A DNA stretch of 64,000 bases from Thereva unica (lineage: Eukaryota > Arthropoda > Insecta > Diptera > Therevidae): positions 9,094,207 through 9,158,206 of the forward strand of contig OX465283.1 of NCBI GenBank assembly GCA_949987705.1, given 5' to 3'. The notes beneath the pieces are model-generated. The model was not told the origin of the DNA, did not search any database, and was given only the letters and a program-made list of their open reading frames with translations. Below are positions 11,120 through 24,700 of this stretch, piece after piece. Position numbers and translations under genes: made by a program. The first letter of the stretch is position 1, and each line of letters begins with the position of its first letter.

Positions 11120-12779
11120 ACCAAATCTCGTTCTGATCTCCTAAAAGTCTAAAACTACGTCAACAGCTCTTCCCTACAAACATAAGTCCCCAAAAATTTC
11201 GCAGAACCACTTTTCCCCCCCAAAAATCAATTAACCCCCTGTCAGGGTTGGTGGGGATGAAATTATGTTCTGCTGGTCAAACCCCTTAAATAATCGCCTA
11301 AGACTAAGACTCGACTGAGACAACACGAAGTTACTTGAAGATATGCTGATTTAGAATCACGCGCGTTGGAAACTGGTATGGTTGTTGATCAAAAGACAAA
11401 GTTACAACTCTTAAGACTATGGACCCCAGACAATCTAAAAATAAAAGAAATTAAAAAAAAAAACAAAATTTTCAAAATTAAAGCGTGAGTTAAAAGGTGT
11501 CTGGCGATGACGAAACCATTCACTTTCGGCTTAACGAGTTTTCCGGTTTTGATAAAAGCTGGATGACCACGACCGGCATGGGTCAGTTAAGTGGAAGACA
11601 GTAGCAGCATATTAACAGGTGGTTGAAGGTACAATAGCCGAGGAAATAGACATAAAAATGTTGAACTTCGACAGTAATCCATTATAGGTTTAGATTCTTC
11701 TTCTTCTGCATCTTAAATGGGGTTACTGATTTTGCATGTCTGGGGATCTTCAAGTTTTACTTCCTCTATGTCTAGCTAGTTCTCTGCAGTTTGTTATAGG
11801 AGCACCTTAGTATTGGTGACCCAAACAATAAGCAACATTGATCGCTAAAGATCAATTAGAGGTCAGCACTAAAGATCAACGATCGTGAAAAACTGATTTT
11901 CTTTTAATATCTCGGAAATGTTTAAATTTTCCACAAAACTTATTATAAACAAATTCTAGCTAAGACAATTTATTACAGAAACATTGGAAAGGGTGTTTTC
12001 CGAAAAGATCACTTGTCGAGATATAGATCTTGAAAGGATCGCGGGTATATCAAATACTATCTCCGTTTCAAGCGAATTCTATGGGATCTACATACCATAC
12101 GTACATACCCTCTTCAATCTGTGATCTTTAATCCAATTTCACCTTTTTTCGTAGCTGCAACTCTTAGCACAAAAAAAAAACATTCGAGTTTGTAGGCTCC
12201 TTTCCGTTTGGAACGTAGAATTAAGCTAGCATATCACTCGATCTCGAATCTTTCCACTTGGATCTCCAAACACTTTTATCGGGTTCCAATTCAGAATTGC
12301 CTGTTCGGAGTTTGGATTACGACAAAGGTTAACATACCAGTCCCTAGCTGCTGGAGCCAGTATCAACCATTAAAAAAAAACCAGCGAGTTAGCTACCACG
12401 CATTCTTTAATCACCGGATGGTAACTTAACATCGCTGTATGCTGATAAAACTTACCCGTCCTCAAACCTGTTTCATGTGACGGCCTTGATCAGGTAGTAA
12501 CCCAAACTGGAACACGTGCGGTCTTATCGGTCGCACGTAAACGTAACGTAACGTAACACGTTTGTGCGAGTAAGCGGCCTTGGATATTCTACCGTCGGAC
12601 TCCGATGAAGTCATGTCTATTTCCAATTACGATCACGTGATACTGAGGACTTTTCATGCAAGTATGTAAATTTCTATGTTCTGACTTGTTTATACCAATT
12701 CAATCATTAACTAATTTACGCAGCCAATTCAAATTATTGATCATGGCAACATCTCACAGGTCTCTCAGTAGCAGATCCC
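11120..12779. other. Upstream flank of P450 gene 1, nothing recognised
   Basis: No coding sequence is supported. A short run of GTAAC repeats sits at about 12542-12557. Any enhancer for the P450 cannot be identified by eye. Confidence 0.4.
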
Positions 12780-14360
12780 ACATTCAATGAATCTAAGAAA
12801 ATGGATGTCCTATTCGTGGATCTAACGACCTTTTACCTCGTTACCACTCGTCCCACTTCCCTTGCCATAGCCTTGCTGACTCTCAGTGCGCAATGTGCCG
12901 CCGTATCTTTTTCGGCTCCTCTCTACCAAATTCTGGGCTATAGAGACGCATGCCCTCTCGAGAGAGAATGTCTAAGGGGATCATCGCCGCTATCACGCAT
13001 GCCGCATCGTCCGACGTGTTCCTGTCGACTAAGAAAACAAGAAGAGCACTTAACCTAAATGTGGCCCTCCATTTCTTAAGGCCCCCATACATGGTCAAAT
13101 TGGATGTACATCCAGATTTTCATCAAGCCCATGCTCGCAACGGGTTTTGATCGGCCGATTGGCTCATAATCGATAGTTTTGGTTGTACATCCGTGGCTTA
13201 ACTGATTGTAGTCCTGTTTAACGCTGCTGCTGCTGCTGCTGGTATCTTCCATGGCTCAGCTCCCACACGTCCATATCGCTGACGTGCCGCTGCTATCCCC
13301 TATCCAGACGCCGCTTTACAGATTTCTATACGGCATGCAGACGACTGCGTCGTCGATTTTCTGTGTGAGCTCGGAAACGCAGGGCTGCAGTCATTCCGCA
13401 CAATTCAACGGACGTCTTTAGCTGAATATTGTCTGTGCGAGCAGATCTTGTGCCACTTGACAGTGGTTTAGATTCACCTGTAAGAACCTTATCTTCTTCT
13501 CCGTTTGAATACCTCCTTATACATTGGGCACTTGCTATTCCCTTTAGAGCCGATGGCAGGTTCTCCCTTGTCTCCTTTACATAGGAGGCATTTAGGACTC
13601 TTATGGCAGTCCTATGCAATATGTCCCCCTTCCTCGCATCTCCGGCATAGCTCCTTCATGTCCTGAGCGCTGGTGTATTTCTTAGCGATATGCTCTACCC
13701 CAAAACATTTAAAGCACCTACTTGATGCTGTTTGCTTACATATCCGGCAGACTTTGGCTTGCCGATGTGGACCTTGCCCGCCGTGCTAGCGATTGAAAGG
13801 CTTATTGTGGCCGTTTGCGTTCCACCATATGACTCCCTAACTCTTGTGCGCCTAGCGCACTTAATATTGTGAGTCAATAGTATTATGTTAAAAATAAAAA
13901 GCGCCTTAGAAATTCAATGAGACTCGCACATTTATTTATTTGTGTTCTAATTAATTATAAAAGACTTCAAATCTCTATCAATACAAATCTCTATTTACTG
14001 TGACGGAAACAAGAATAATTACTGACCAACAACGGTGGTGACTATCGACTGAATTATCAGTTGGGAAAATGAGTTGAAGGAACTGATAAGGTAACGGGGT
14101 TCGATGCATCTGCATGTTTCCATGGAATTGTATAGTTTATGGATTGGATGATTGATTTAGGGATTAGATAATTATGGAATGTCGCCACACTCTAACGTCT
14201 TCTTCCTGCACCTCCGTCAATTGCGGTGCCCCTGCATCGTAGACCTCCAGCTTGGTGGTAATCTCTTCCAGATCCCGGCGCTCGATTAACACGCGGTTAA
14301 TATCTGCCCTAACCTTTGCCGCCTCACCGATTGACTTCTTAATGTTTTGATTCAAATCCT
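12780..14360 (-). mobile_element. Decayed R1/LOA-like LINE: gag knuckles, ORF2 start and RT end
   Basis: Three pieces lie in the expected order on the minus strand. At 13560-13745 are gag-type zinc knuckles (CFKCFGVEHIAKKY, CRRCEEGGHIA then a stop, CLLCKGDKG). At 13425-13490 is the start of an endonuclease ORF, FLQVNLNHCQVAQDLL, a characteristic opening of R1-type ORF2. At 12780-13098 is an RT C-terminal segment with TSDDAACVIAAMIPLDIL and SARLWQGKWDEW. An upstream charged segment at 14164-14355 may be gag. Most of ORF2 is deleted and several stops are present. Confidence 0.7.
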
Positions 14361-14609
14361 ACGTCTTGCCCTCTCCAGCTGTGAGCTTCATTAGAAGGTC
14401 ACCCTTTTATGTTCTTCTAATGCGAGTGACCCTATTTCCCAACTCCATAAGGGATTTCATTTTCAATTGTTTCTTAAGTTTTCTAAATGAGTAACCATGA
14501 GGCTACAATGTGAAAAAAAAAACTAGATCGTTTACTATTCAAAAAGTAAGGAACCGATCTTGATGAAATTTTTTGTACATTGCCGAAACTAGATAAACAC
14601 CATTTCCAG
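14361..14609. other. Short spacer between two decayed LINEs
   Basis: No feature supported. Confidence 0.4.
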
Positions 14610-16060
14610 CCCTCTAACCTCTTCTTTGGGACATAGGGCGGAAACAGTTGCCCTCCAGCGGACTCTGTTTTGTGCGAAGCCCTCAGCTCCGACAAGGATC
14701 TGCCAGTTGTTGCGGCTTCTGCTAGTAAGGTTCTCCTCCACGTTGTTCTAGGTCTTCGAACTCGACGGGATCCTTGCGGATTCCAATCAAGGGCCTGTTT
14801 GGCTAGATTTTCATTTAGGCGTCGCAAGTTGTGGCAAACCCAATTCCATTTCCTTCGCCTGATTTGGTCGTCTATCCTTTCTTCATTAGGAATTCTATCT
14901 TGCCAGCGGATTTTGAGGATACGACGAAGGCATCTGTTGATGAAGACTTGTAGGCGCCCTGTGATGAATTGGGTAACTTTCCATCATTTCGCAACCGTAC
15001 AAAAGAATAGTCTTAACGTTGGAGTTGAACAGTCGCAGTTTGGTGTTAGTTGAGATCTCCGTTGATCTCCATATGTGGAACAGGAATGCATATGCGCCTC
15101 GTGCTTTATTTATTTTGAAACTGACCTCTTCCTCTGCCCCGCCATTTTCGGTAATAATACTACCAAGGTAACAGAATTTATCTACCAGTTCCAAGTCACT
15201 GCTATTCAGCGCTGTCCGTTCAATGGTGTTTGCATTTATCTGCATTTCTTTGGTTTTACTTGGGCTTAGCCTTAAGCTGGCTGGACTACTTTCTGTTGTC
15301 AAATTGCTTAACGTGATTTTGGTGTCTGTGGGCCAGCAAACAGATATCATCCGCGTAGTCGAGAGTCTTAAGGTGGTCTAGCAAACCGCATTGTATGCAG
15401 ACTATATAGATCGCCGGCAAGGATGTCGTTTATTACTTTAATAAATAGTAAAGGCGAAAGGAGGCATTCTTGTCGTATTCCTGAACTCACCTCAAAGCTG
15501 TCGGACAATTTTCTATTGTCAACAACTCTGCATTTGGAATTGTCAATTTAATCAATTATACATATTATATTATCATTCAGTCCACGTTGCCATAGTGCCT
15601 GCCATATAAAGCTCCTATTAGCAGAGTCGAACGCTTTCACATAGTCTACGAAAGCAAGGTAAAGGGGGATCTGGCTTCTTTGGTGAGTATTAATCCAACA
15701 CCACTCCTACGGCTTTCAGTTTCGTTTCTCCCAGAATATAAGAAGGACTCACCGTTTGGGCAGATATGTTCCCTCGCACCGGGCATCTGGTCTCGCTAAG
15801 ACTGCTTCCAGCCGTCCATCAGCAAGCAGTGTTCGCAGTGTCCTTGTTCGAAAAGCAAAGGTCGACGTCGATTTTTCCATCCGGTTCCGAGGGATTGTTT
15901 ATCGATTCGTAGCAATGGTGTTTTTTATAGGAGTGGGTTGCTAACCGTCAGCCCAACCGACTTAAAACTCGGTTTTATGGGGCAGAGAACTCGCCATTCG
16001 CCCGTCTCCCGTTAGGTCCTTCCGAAGAGGTACCCGAAGGGGCACCGTATGGAGGTTTTG
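14610..16060 (-). mobile_element. Decayed RTE-like LINE, RT domain remnants
   Basis: On the minus strand, from high to low coordinates: a possible endonuclease-ORF remnant near 15770-15890 (about TLLADGRLEAVLARPDA); the RT segment LYLAFVDYVKAFDSANRSF near 15600-15665; the catalytic box YADD at complement 15346-15357; SKTKEMQINAN and FCYLGSIITENGG at about 15130-15270; LLYGCE at about 14990; and the C-terminal RPRTTWRRTL segment at about 14740-14760. These pieces fall in different frames with stops, so the copy is dead. The 5' and 3' limits are approximate. Confidence 0.75.
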
Positions 16061-17832
16061 ATTAGGACTTGCTAACTGATCTGCTAGGTGTTTGTGTGCA
16101 GTGAATCTTCTCGGGTTTTGATAGAAGTGACAAATCGTGTGTAACCACCTTCCGAGGTTTTTGTTAGCCGTTCGCCTCCGCCATGTTGCTTTTGTAAAGC
16201 CAAAAAAAATTTTTTTCTAAAACCAGCAAAATGAAGATCAAAATCATAGACAACAAGATCAAGGATCAACAATTTTTAACCTCGAGACTTATTTCCCTTG
16301 AAAACGTTTTAGCTTGGCCTTGTTTTGTTATTTTATTAAATTTAAAAAATGGTTTCAAAAACAGACTAATAAAACCGAAACTATTCTTCACGCAGAAACC
16401 TACGACCTTTTACCACCTTTTTAAACACTTGCTGAGAAAAGCAGAGACAAATTACCAAAAAAATACTCCATTGCGTACTACGGAAAAGTTAATGGCATCA
16501 ACGTCAATGTCAATGTCGTTAAATACCTGGTTATTACCGCATTTTGCTCCCAGAAAATGTCATTGACACAATAGAACTCGACGTCGTTATTATGGTAGTT
16601 GTCGGCTGGAAGTGCTATGCTCGCCTTAATTTTACATAATTCGACTAATTTCTTATAAGCGATTTTCCTCACGTTTTTTTTTCCAAACAGCAATTTCCTC
16701 AACAGCCCATCAATGGTTCCTTAATTGCATTAAGGGCATGGGGGTGGGGAGTGTTGTCGCAGGATTGTTTCCTTCACTTCAAACAATTCATTGCAGAGTA
16801 GTTCAGGGGTCGTTAGAAGTTCCAAGTGGCATAGAAAAGGTTGGTTAAAAAGTCTACTATAAAGAAATTGTAACCAAGTCAATTGACCTGACCTAACTAG
16901 TACATTAGAAATACATAGAAGTAGGTTCCGAGTTAAGTTGGGGGTTAGAAAGAAATGACCAAACTTAACCAGCAAAACCCGGAGAAGTTGAGATTAAAGA
17001 GAAACCCTATTTATCGTAACACCTTATGCCAACCTAAAACACGGTGAACCAGGTATTGCGATACTGCACCACAACAACCATGCCCAAGGTGTAGATCCCA
17101 GTCAAAGAGAGCAAAATAAGGACGAACAAAGTGCGACGTCCTAGACCCAGCACTGATAATTAGAGAAGTTGCATCTACCAGAAGACGAGGAACTGAAATA
17201 GTTGGTCCGGCAGTTAATAAAGATGATGACGGCTTCTTTAGTGAAAAGTCCACAAATTTATTGCGATGCTTTTCCATCATAGCCGCGTAGAAAAGATAAT
17301 CAACAAGGTAAGGAAAACAAAAAAACTTTCGCACCTTTATTTCCTAGAAGGTACGCTAATTGCCTGTGTCAACGAACCAGTGTTAATGGCACGTTCACAC
17401 TCTGTAATTTGTTTTTAGTTTCAAAGGCCGCTAATTAATCTTGTGCTGGGTCTGCACACTCTTTATGTCCCTATAAAAGAGCTTATAGTTTTCGGAACTG
17501 GCCCCAAAGTTCAAGCGCCGTTTTGATTTATTAATTGGAATTGGAGATTTGGCTTTGAAATGGGCATGTGGCATAATTTTGTTGTCTGGCGGGAAATTTG
17601 GATCTTGCTTGCTTGTGTCATGAAGCATTAATGAAATGTTTGAGAGATCACAGGAAGTTTATTAGTTACTAGGAAATATGTGGTCATTAGCTTCAGTAAA
17701 ATAGTAGATAAATCTAGTACGAAATCTTATACCTAGGGTTCGTAGATCTACTTCTATACGCAATCTGTATATATATATATCTTTTTTGAACGTCCCGTGC
17801 CTCTGTGTCCGTCTAGTCTCTTGTTTATAATA
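16061..17832. other. Intergenic, nothing recognised
   Basis: Open frames up to about 110 codons occur (for example complement 17011-17334) but show no family motif. A short AT microsatellite lies near 17767-17780. Confidence 0.4.
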
Positions 17833-20144
17833 ACACAGGCCTGCAAAAAACGGGTCATTTTTTTTTCTTTTCAATTTAATAGTCGTATCCTAAGTATTTT
17901 TTCGCGCTGAATCCGAATCCGTTGGCCAAATTGCCCTATCACGTCAGGATTTTGAGAGTTTGAAAGAAAAACTTCGGTGCAACGATGATATCATGTGTTA
18001 ATAAAAATCGTCGATTTCGCGCCAAGAAGTTTTTCTTTTCAGTATTACAAAAAAAGTTTTTTTCAAATTTCACGCTTTCGACATGGTTTTCTGTAGATTT
18101 TGGCATGCTGAAAACGATCCCGTTGTCAGATTTGCCCTATCATTCCATAGTTTTGAGATATTTAACGCGCAAAAGTGCAAAAAACACGATTTTTGGCACT
18201 TGTAACGGCACAATGGCGCGAAGGTGCTGAGAGCTATATGAGGCGCCACTGTGCCTGTGCATGCCCCCAGAGCCAGAAGCCCTGAAGAACCTGACTCTAG
18301 GAACATCCACGTACATAAAAAATTTAAAAAATCAATCTCCCTAAACCACCGAAATAATCGTTAGGGAGAGGCGTTATGCCGGCCACACGATGAACGCTAG
18401 CTCGCCGGTTGGGGTCGTGGGGTGTGTGGCCGGGCCTATCCGCTTCATGGTTCACCACTTACCTAAATGTTGATTCGAATTCCTCTACATGCCCATGGTC
18501 GTTCCTTAACGAGAGCTATCGTGGATACCCAAGCAGCTATCGGACCTGGAAAACAAAATAAAATGCAACCACGCGAAACGCCCCGAGAGCGAAACCAGCC
18601 CAACCATCCTGGAAAAATTTAGTGTGGCTACTTAGAACATCGTGACACCAAAGAGGAAATTAAATTTAAATCTCAAAATAATTATTTATGATTGAATTAA
18701 TTTATATTTTATTTACGCAACACAAGTAAATGTTTCAACAAACAAGTTAACAATTGGTAAAAGAAATCGACAACAACCAAAAATGGATGTAATACCACTA
18801 CCTACAGAGGGGATTGTTAGTGTATACCTAACAAATCAACAAAAGAAATATCTACGCCCTGGCGCCAGTCGCTGAAATTTTAACAAACATATCAGGAACA
18901 TACATATTAAACATTATACTATAATTACCTAAGAATGGTTATATAAAAATCTGGCAATTACACATCACATCCTAAAGAATTAAATGTAGTAAAGTTTATC
19001 AATAGTAATATTGTGTAAAAGAAAGGTTTACACCAATTCATATAAATTAATTCATTAATATATAATATATTATTAAACAATTTTAAAATAAATTAGATTA
19101 GAAAGTGGTGATAAGAAGAGTTACAAAAATCTCTTGTGTTCTAGATTTATAAGTTCGTTGACTTACGTTATATTTAGGACAAAAAGTGAAGTTGAATGTC
19201 CTCAACTACCGTTCCCTTAGTTTATAAATTGCTCCTCATGAAAGCACCTGGAAAGTCCAATTTCAATGTGTCAGACGTGGATCGCTGACCGAGATCTAGT
19301 CTATTTAAGGTGGTCCAGCACAGGGGCCACGAAACTCCAAAACCAGCAACTATACAAATATAAAAAAAGATTCTGTCTGCCACGGGAATTGGTGCCTTAG
19401 TTTTCCTCCAACAAACTAACGACCCTTTCGCAAATACGTCTCTGCACTGCCTTATACATTAAGCACATTTGTCTTTTACCTTTAAAATGCTTCTAATCTA
19501 AATATCTTCCTTATTATAGATCCGTTCGACAGCAACCTTCTCTCCTAGTGCTCCTTACAGGTCTTGGCTTCTGGACATCGAATTATTAGAAGAACATGCC
19601 CAAATTAGAGCTCTGCATTTGATTTGCTCCCAAGCAGGTTCAGGGTTTACAATATATTTACTGATTCCCAGCACCGTTTAGTTAATCACAACCCGGTTAT
19701 TTAAATTTCTTCTATTCCCAATTCTTTATATGGGTCCTTTCGATAACTACCGGAAAATTAAGGACGAAATATAAATATATTTTCTTTTTTTTAATTTTAA
19801 GCCCAATTGCTCTTCCTTCCGAGCCAAAAAAAACTTCCTTCCTTCCTTCCCTTTTTTCCTGACTCCAACTCATTTATTTTTTTTTTCGCATACCTCGTTT
19901 AAATTTTCCCATTACCTCCCAAGTAATTTCTAAAAAAATTTCCCATTACCTACAAAGTGATTTCTAAGAAATTTTCCCAACCAAAAAAATTTTTATAACC
20001 GACCGTTACACACTTTTAGGTTAGGATTGCTCAAAATCCTGACGTGATAGGGCAATTTGGCCAACGGATTCGGATTCAGCGCGAAAAAATACTTGGGATA
20101 TGACTATTGGACTGAAAAGAAAAAAAAACCTTGCAGGCCTGTGT
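17833..20144. mobile_element. Probable nonautonomous DNA element bounded by 124-bp inverted repeats
   Basis: ACACAGGCCTGCAA at 17833 opens a repeat running to about 17956. Its reverse complement occupies about 20029-20144, with long identical blocks such as TTTTTTCGCGCTGAATCCGA. Related degenerate units recur inside the left arm near 18100-18180 (GGCATGCTGAAAACGATCCC and a following block). The interior is AT-rich without a transposase. A target duplication could not be fixed: the flanks are TAA-like on both sides but ambiguous. An old inverted duplication is the alternative reading. Confidence 0.55.
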
Positions 20145-20145
20145 A

Positions 20146-20480
20146 ATTTTTGTTATGCTGTCATCACTGATACTGTTTCTGTTAATTTTAGTTTTTATGT
20201 TGTTTGGATTTTTATACAACTGATACAGTTCCTGATTGTATCTTCTCATCCAAGCGCCGTTTTCGTTGATTCCTCCATACATAGTGTGGAGCAGTTGTCT
20301 TTCGAAGCACCCTAGGAGGTGTTCTACGTTACTTCTAAATGTCCACGATTGGGATCCATACAGTAGCATTGGCCTTATAAGGGTTCTGTATAGTTTCACC
20401 TTTACTCCTCTTTGATATGTTCCTTGTTAAGAAGGATTTACGTTGCCTAAAGTAGCATCTATTTTTCCCACCCTCTTTTC
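20146..20480 (-). mobile_element. RT C-terminal fragment of a LINE
   Basis: The minus strand reads LYRTLIRPMLLYGSQSW and then ENGAWMRRYNQELYQLYKNP, which is the C-terminal region after the polymerase core in RTE-like LINEs. The part upstream (to 20480) carries VGKIDATLGNVNPS followed by a stop. It abuts the right arm of the inverted-repeat element, which may have inserted next to or into it. Confidence 0.65.
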
Positions 20481-21260
20481 GTTAGCACCCCACGCTTTTT
20501 TGCATTAAAGTAAGAGGCTGTAGCAATAAAAACTTTACATTCAAAATTATTTTTTACTCTTTGGTTCCTTTAAAATCCGTATTTTTTAGGTTTTTCAAAC
20601 TTATATTATTTACATACTAGATTTTAAATTATGCCACACAGCTTACTGTATTCTACCTGTCGTACTCTTTCATTTGATACCCATGTCGTGGGCTCGGTAG
20701 AACATAATTACAACAATCGGCAGCCATATTGATTTTTTAGAAAATGGTTTGATTGTATTTAATATTTATACATGATAAGTTGAACTCAGCTTGAACCTGA
20801 GTCTAACTACTTGTAGACGGACGGGAGTCGAGCTGAGTTCGGGTCGACTGAGCTCGACTCAACTCTGGTACCCGCGTTGAGTTGAAATTATGCATACAGA
20901 CGTGAGTTTAGAAGTTGAGTAGTTGAGTTTAGTTGACAAAAGCATCTCTGTGTTTTGTTTGTGAATGATAAGCAATGTGATAACTGATCGAAGACCGAAG
21001 CCCCATCAGTCCTGGTCGGTTCGAGTGCTCTATTTCCACCTACATACCAAGTCATTTTAATGATCACCTCCATTCGATATGCAAGAAGCAGCTCTTTTTC
21101 AGGCATCCTGCGTAACATTGGCCAGCACTTCAGGCTTGGCGCAGTCGCCAGTGATGAGGTCTTTCAGTGAATCATTTCCTCGTTAAAAACGGCTCCCCCT
21201 ACCACCAGGTCAAAAAAAAATTTAGAGTTTACCATCCTGACATTCGAGCAAACTTCTGCT
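20481..21260. other. Intergenic with part of a dispersed repeat
   Basis: About 20670-20775 (TTTGATACCCATGTCG, then GCAGCCATATTGATTTTTTA) resembles the repeat at 40850-40940 and 63780-63880. A short run rich in GAGTTGAGCTGAGTCGACTC words lies at 20815-20900. No gene is supported. Confidence 0.45.
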
Positions 21261-21717
21261 AGGCTTCAGTTAGCCTAGGGAGTAAGGCGCCTGGCTACTA
21301 TCCCAGAGGTCCCGGGTTCGATTCCCGGCGGTGCCACGGTCCTAGCCTTTCCCAATTTCCCACCCACATAACTTTCCTTCTTTCTTCTTCCCTCTTTACA
21401 TTCCTGATCCCTCCTGTCATAGCCTTCCTTAGCCCTTCCCCGCCCCACCAAAAAGCGCATGTCATCGGTTGGTTGATGAGATTCAACTCGTTTCAGGAGG
21501 CATAACACTCCAGCGAGTTGTTTCTCGATGCCCCGATGACAAAGTCGCCAGTAATGGTTGGGAGTGGTGGACTAAAAAAAAAAAAAAAAATATCGCGGGT
21601 AGGTTGTGACAGTTCCTTTCTTCCCCGACTAGAGCTGCTGTTCGACATTGCACTCTATATGAAGAAAATAGACTGTCGACACAGTATAAAGGGCGTTTCC
21701 TGTGACTCTAGTCTTTC

Positions 21718-21761
<44 letters not shown>
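21261..21761 (+). mobile_element. tRNA-derived SINE, copy 1, with LINE-like tail and A(40)
   Basis: The head resembles a tRNA. The A-box-like TAGCCTAGGGAGTAAGG is at about 21271-21287 and the B-box-like GGGTTCGATTCC at about 21314-21325, followed by CGGCGGTGCCA, as at the 3' side of a tRNA. A pyrimidine-rich body follows, then a tail segment at 21622-21730 shared with a LINE fragment at 32440-32550, and 40 A residues at 21722-21761. The RNA polymerase III boxes would drive its transcription. No clear target duplication was found. Confidence 0.8.
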
Positions 21762-21764
<3 letters not shown>

Positions 21765-24700
21765 GGTAACCTTGGGGTTTTTGCTGCCTTGGAGATCCGA
21801 GCGGAAATGATCACTAGCGGTCACTGAGGGTACATTGCAAGTTAGGTTGGGTGCAACCGACTTCTTTTGTGAAGGCTTTTCACACCAAATGGCCGAAGTC
21901 TTCACCTTTTTGACATGGTTATTGTGGCGTGGAGAAGATCTAGAAGATCTAACATTTTTCTTATTAAGAAAATCGGTATCCCTTTCTTCTTCGGGGGTCA
22001 CGCAGACCCTAGTTGCCCCTACAATGGAGCAGCCACCATTTCACTTTTTTATGTTGCCTCTCCAAGTAGGCGCCCGCACTTCTACATTTGGGCCTTTAGG
22101 GAGATCTTCTTCCAATGAAAATTTTAAAGCTATAAACTATAACGAATTAAGTTCATTCATCAGAGATCGGCCGGCCATTGATGGACTCACGTCCGAGTGG
22201 AGCAGACCCGGGAATTGTGGGCAGCTCAATCCGAGATGGGGAAAAATTGAAAGATCAGAAAGATGCGTTTAGGCCAAATTGCTACTGGGCGTAAATGAGA
22301 GCGGTTACCTTTAGTGCCGTCATGCTGCAATAATGATCATTAGAGCTGAGTTGGTCGGAGTTGGTTCGTTCGTTCTCAATGAACTTTTACTGAAACATTT
22401 CGAAATCGCTTTTTAATTTGTGATAAATTAATCGTTTCAAAATGCAAATTAATCGCGTGCGTGTTGTGATTGTGGTGGGAAGAAGATGATATTCATAATC
22501 TATCCGAACTTATTTTTGAGCTTCTTCGTAAAGCTAAGGTCCTTGAAGCGTCACAATCTGGTCATCTGGTGACTGTCATTTGGGTCGGTAAGTATGTATC
22601 TCATAGAGAAATGCAGTTGGCAACCCCGAATATAGGTCAGTAACGGGTCTTCGAACACCTAAATCGAACCCTATAATACGTTCAAGGGTCCGAGGGTTAG
22701 ACGTAGGGCGTCATGGGGTTAGACAACAACTAATTGTAGTTCTATGGAGTGTAAAACCACTTAGAGAAACCTCGCTCCGATTGAAAAAGAAATGAAAAAT
22801 TTCAGGCTGGACTTGAAGCCTGAAATCATGGCTGGCCAATGTAGAATTAAGACCGAGAAATCCTCTGTAATAAGGTATAAGGTCAGAAGATACGACATCC
22901 ACTTCATTTGGCTTCTTGTACTACACTCATATGCAGTGTGCCTAATAGCTTGTCGACGGGCAGAATAATCCTCCTCAAGTTAAAAATTGCAAGTAGGGCC
23001 TCCGCCTATCTTATTCTCCATAAATGGTAGCTCAGAGAGGAGAGTCTGGTAATCAAGGCAACAGGTGTCTTGACGTCAAGCCAGTAAACAGGCAGCAAAT
23101 ATTCTGACATCAAGAGACCTGATATCCTTTCTACAACATCTCAACAATTTTTTAGCCACGTTAAAATTCGTCACAGGTAGAAACCCATCACATTTAACTT
23201 ATTCAGGCACGGACCTCCAGCGTTCGGTGTCTTTCATTTAACTCCGATCGGCAAAAGCACTTTTCACCAAACTGCACCCAATAGTCCCACATTAGGCAGC
23301 CTGCTGCATGGATTGAGAAATATCCAATTGGCCTGGAAGGGTAGGGTAGAAATGTGAGAAGTCCTCCATCCTCAAGAGTTTTTTTAAAGGTATCTACTTA
23401 TATTGATGCCACTAGTTTCGCAAGAAAGGACGGTCGCCCATTGCAAAGCTCAAGTTCATCGTTAGTAGTACATTCCCGCAGTACCATTCATCCCTTCAGC
23501 ACGATTGTTTACACCTTGGGATTGCGGATTTTATCGAGTTTGTTCTTTTCGCCGCCGTATTCAGTCTGCTCCGTGGACCTCGAGCTGATAAATTTTAGGG
23601 ATTACCATAAAATTGCTTTCATCAAATTTATTTTTTGGTCAGCATTTTGAAGCCTTACTAAAGTGGCCTTTAGACTGGCAAAATATTGACGGTTTCCTTT
23701 TTTGCAACAGATAATCTTTAAATATCACCCACGGACCATCAATAATATTGCGAAAATCAAAGTGTTGCACAATATTAGTGATAGTCTAGGGGCCCCATAA
23801 GACGAAAAGTGTTATAGCCAGAACGTCTTTGTAAATCATCTAGACCCATGCACGTTCTTTCTCGTTGAAATACTTTCTTTTTTAGCGATACTAGTTTAAA
23901 TTTACGTCAGGTGCTATACTAGCACCCAAAACTCCATTCCATTGGAGTGCAACTTCTGATCAAATTCCACTAAATCTAAATTAATCGAATTTCAGTGGGT
24001 TAGCAGGTGATCTACAAGACTAATGATCTCCACTCACCAGCTTCTTAATTTTGCATTAGACAATCACCTCCATAATATCAGCTCTTTACGGCGCGGCGTC
24101 TGCAGACTCAACCAAACATCGATCGACCTCTGCTGCAAATCCTGAAATTAGCACGTGTTTGCTGTTGTAGAATGTAGACAACATGTGCACCTGGTTTTTC
24201 AGCCGAAGTTGACAGACATGCCGCAGCATCCATCGGCCCCACTAAGCAGCTGCTATATAGTAAATCTGTTTTATTTGTGCAACTAGTCATAAGTCTACAA
24301 TCTACCATAGACCAACGAGCAATGAGTTAGCAAAGAGCTTTCAGTTTCGATCGTGCCTTCATAACGTGGAGCTTGATCGTGTTGTCATCGAATACACCTG
24401 GAGAACACAGATGACTGCAATGATTTTCTTGTTTAGTTAACCTTTTTAAGGGTTTTTGGAAGGACTTATATGGGTGGACCTACTAGAGGATCTTAGAACA
24501 AAATTGAGGATCACTTGGTTAACAATTGCTAACTGGAAAAGAATATCAGTGTTAAAAGAAAGCAGTGCAACAAACAGTAAAGGTAAAAATAGGTCGTTGA
24601 CATTGTAGGCGCCAAAAAAAACTTCCATCACTTTTAAAACAACATTACCAAAAACAAAACAATTGTAGAATCACATTTTGTGGAAGAGTAAAGTCCCACA

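Noticed and set aside
12540..12560. GTAAC-type tandem run considered as telomere-like
   Set aside because: Only about three short units and not an arthropod telomere motif.
13223..13241. GCT trinucleotide run as a possible coding poly-Gln/Leu tract
   Set aside because: Too short and not in a supported reading frame.
17011..17334. 107-codon minus-strand ORF with a Cys/Gly/His-rich end
   Set aside because: No recognisable domain, no splice partners, and the other strand is equally open in part.
21271..21340. Genuine tRNA gene
   Set aside because: The anticodon arm and acceptor do not pair as a functional tRNA, the 5' half is altered, and the sequence continues into a SINE body with a poly-A tail; a second copy has the same structure.
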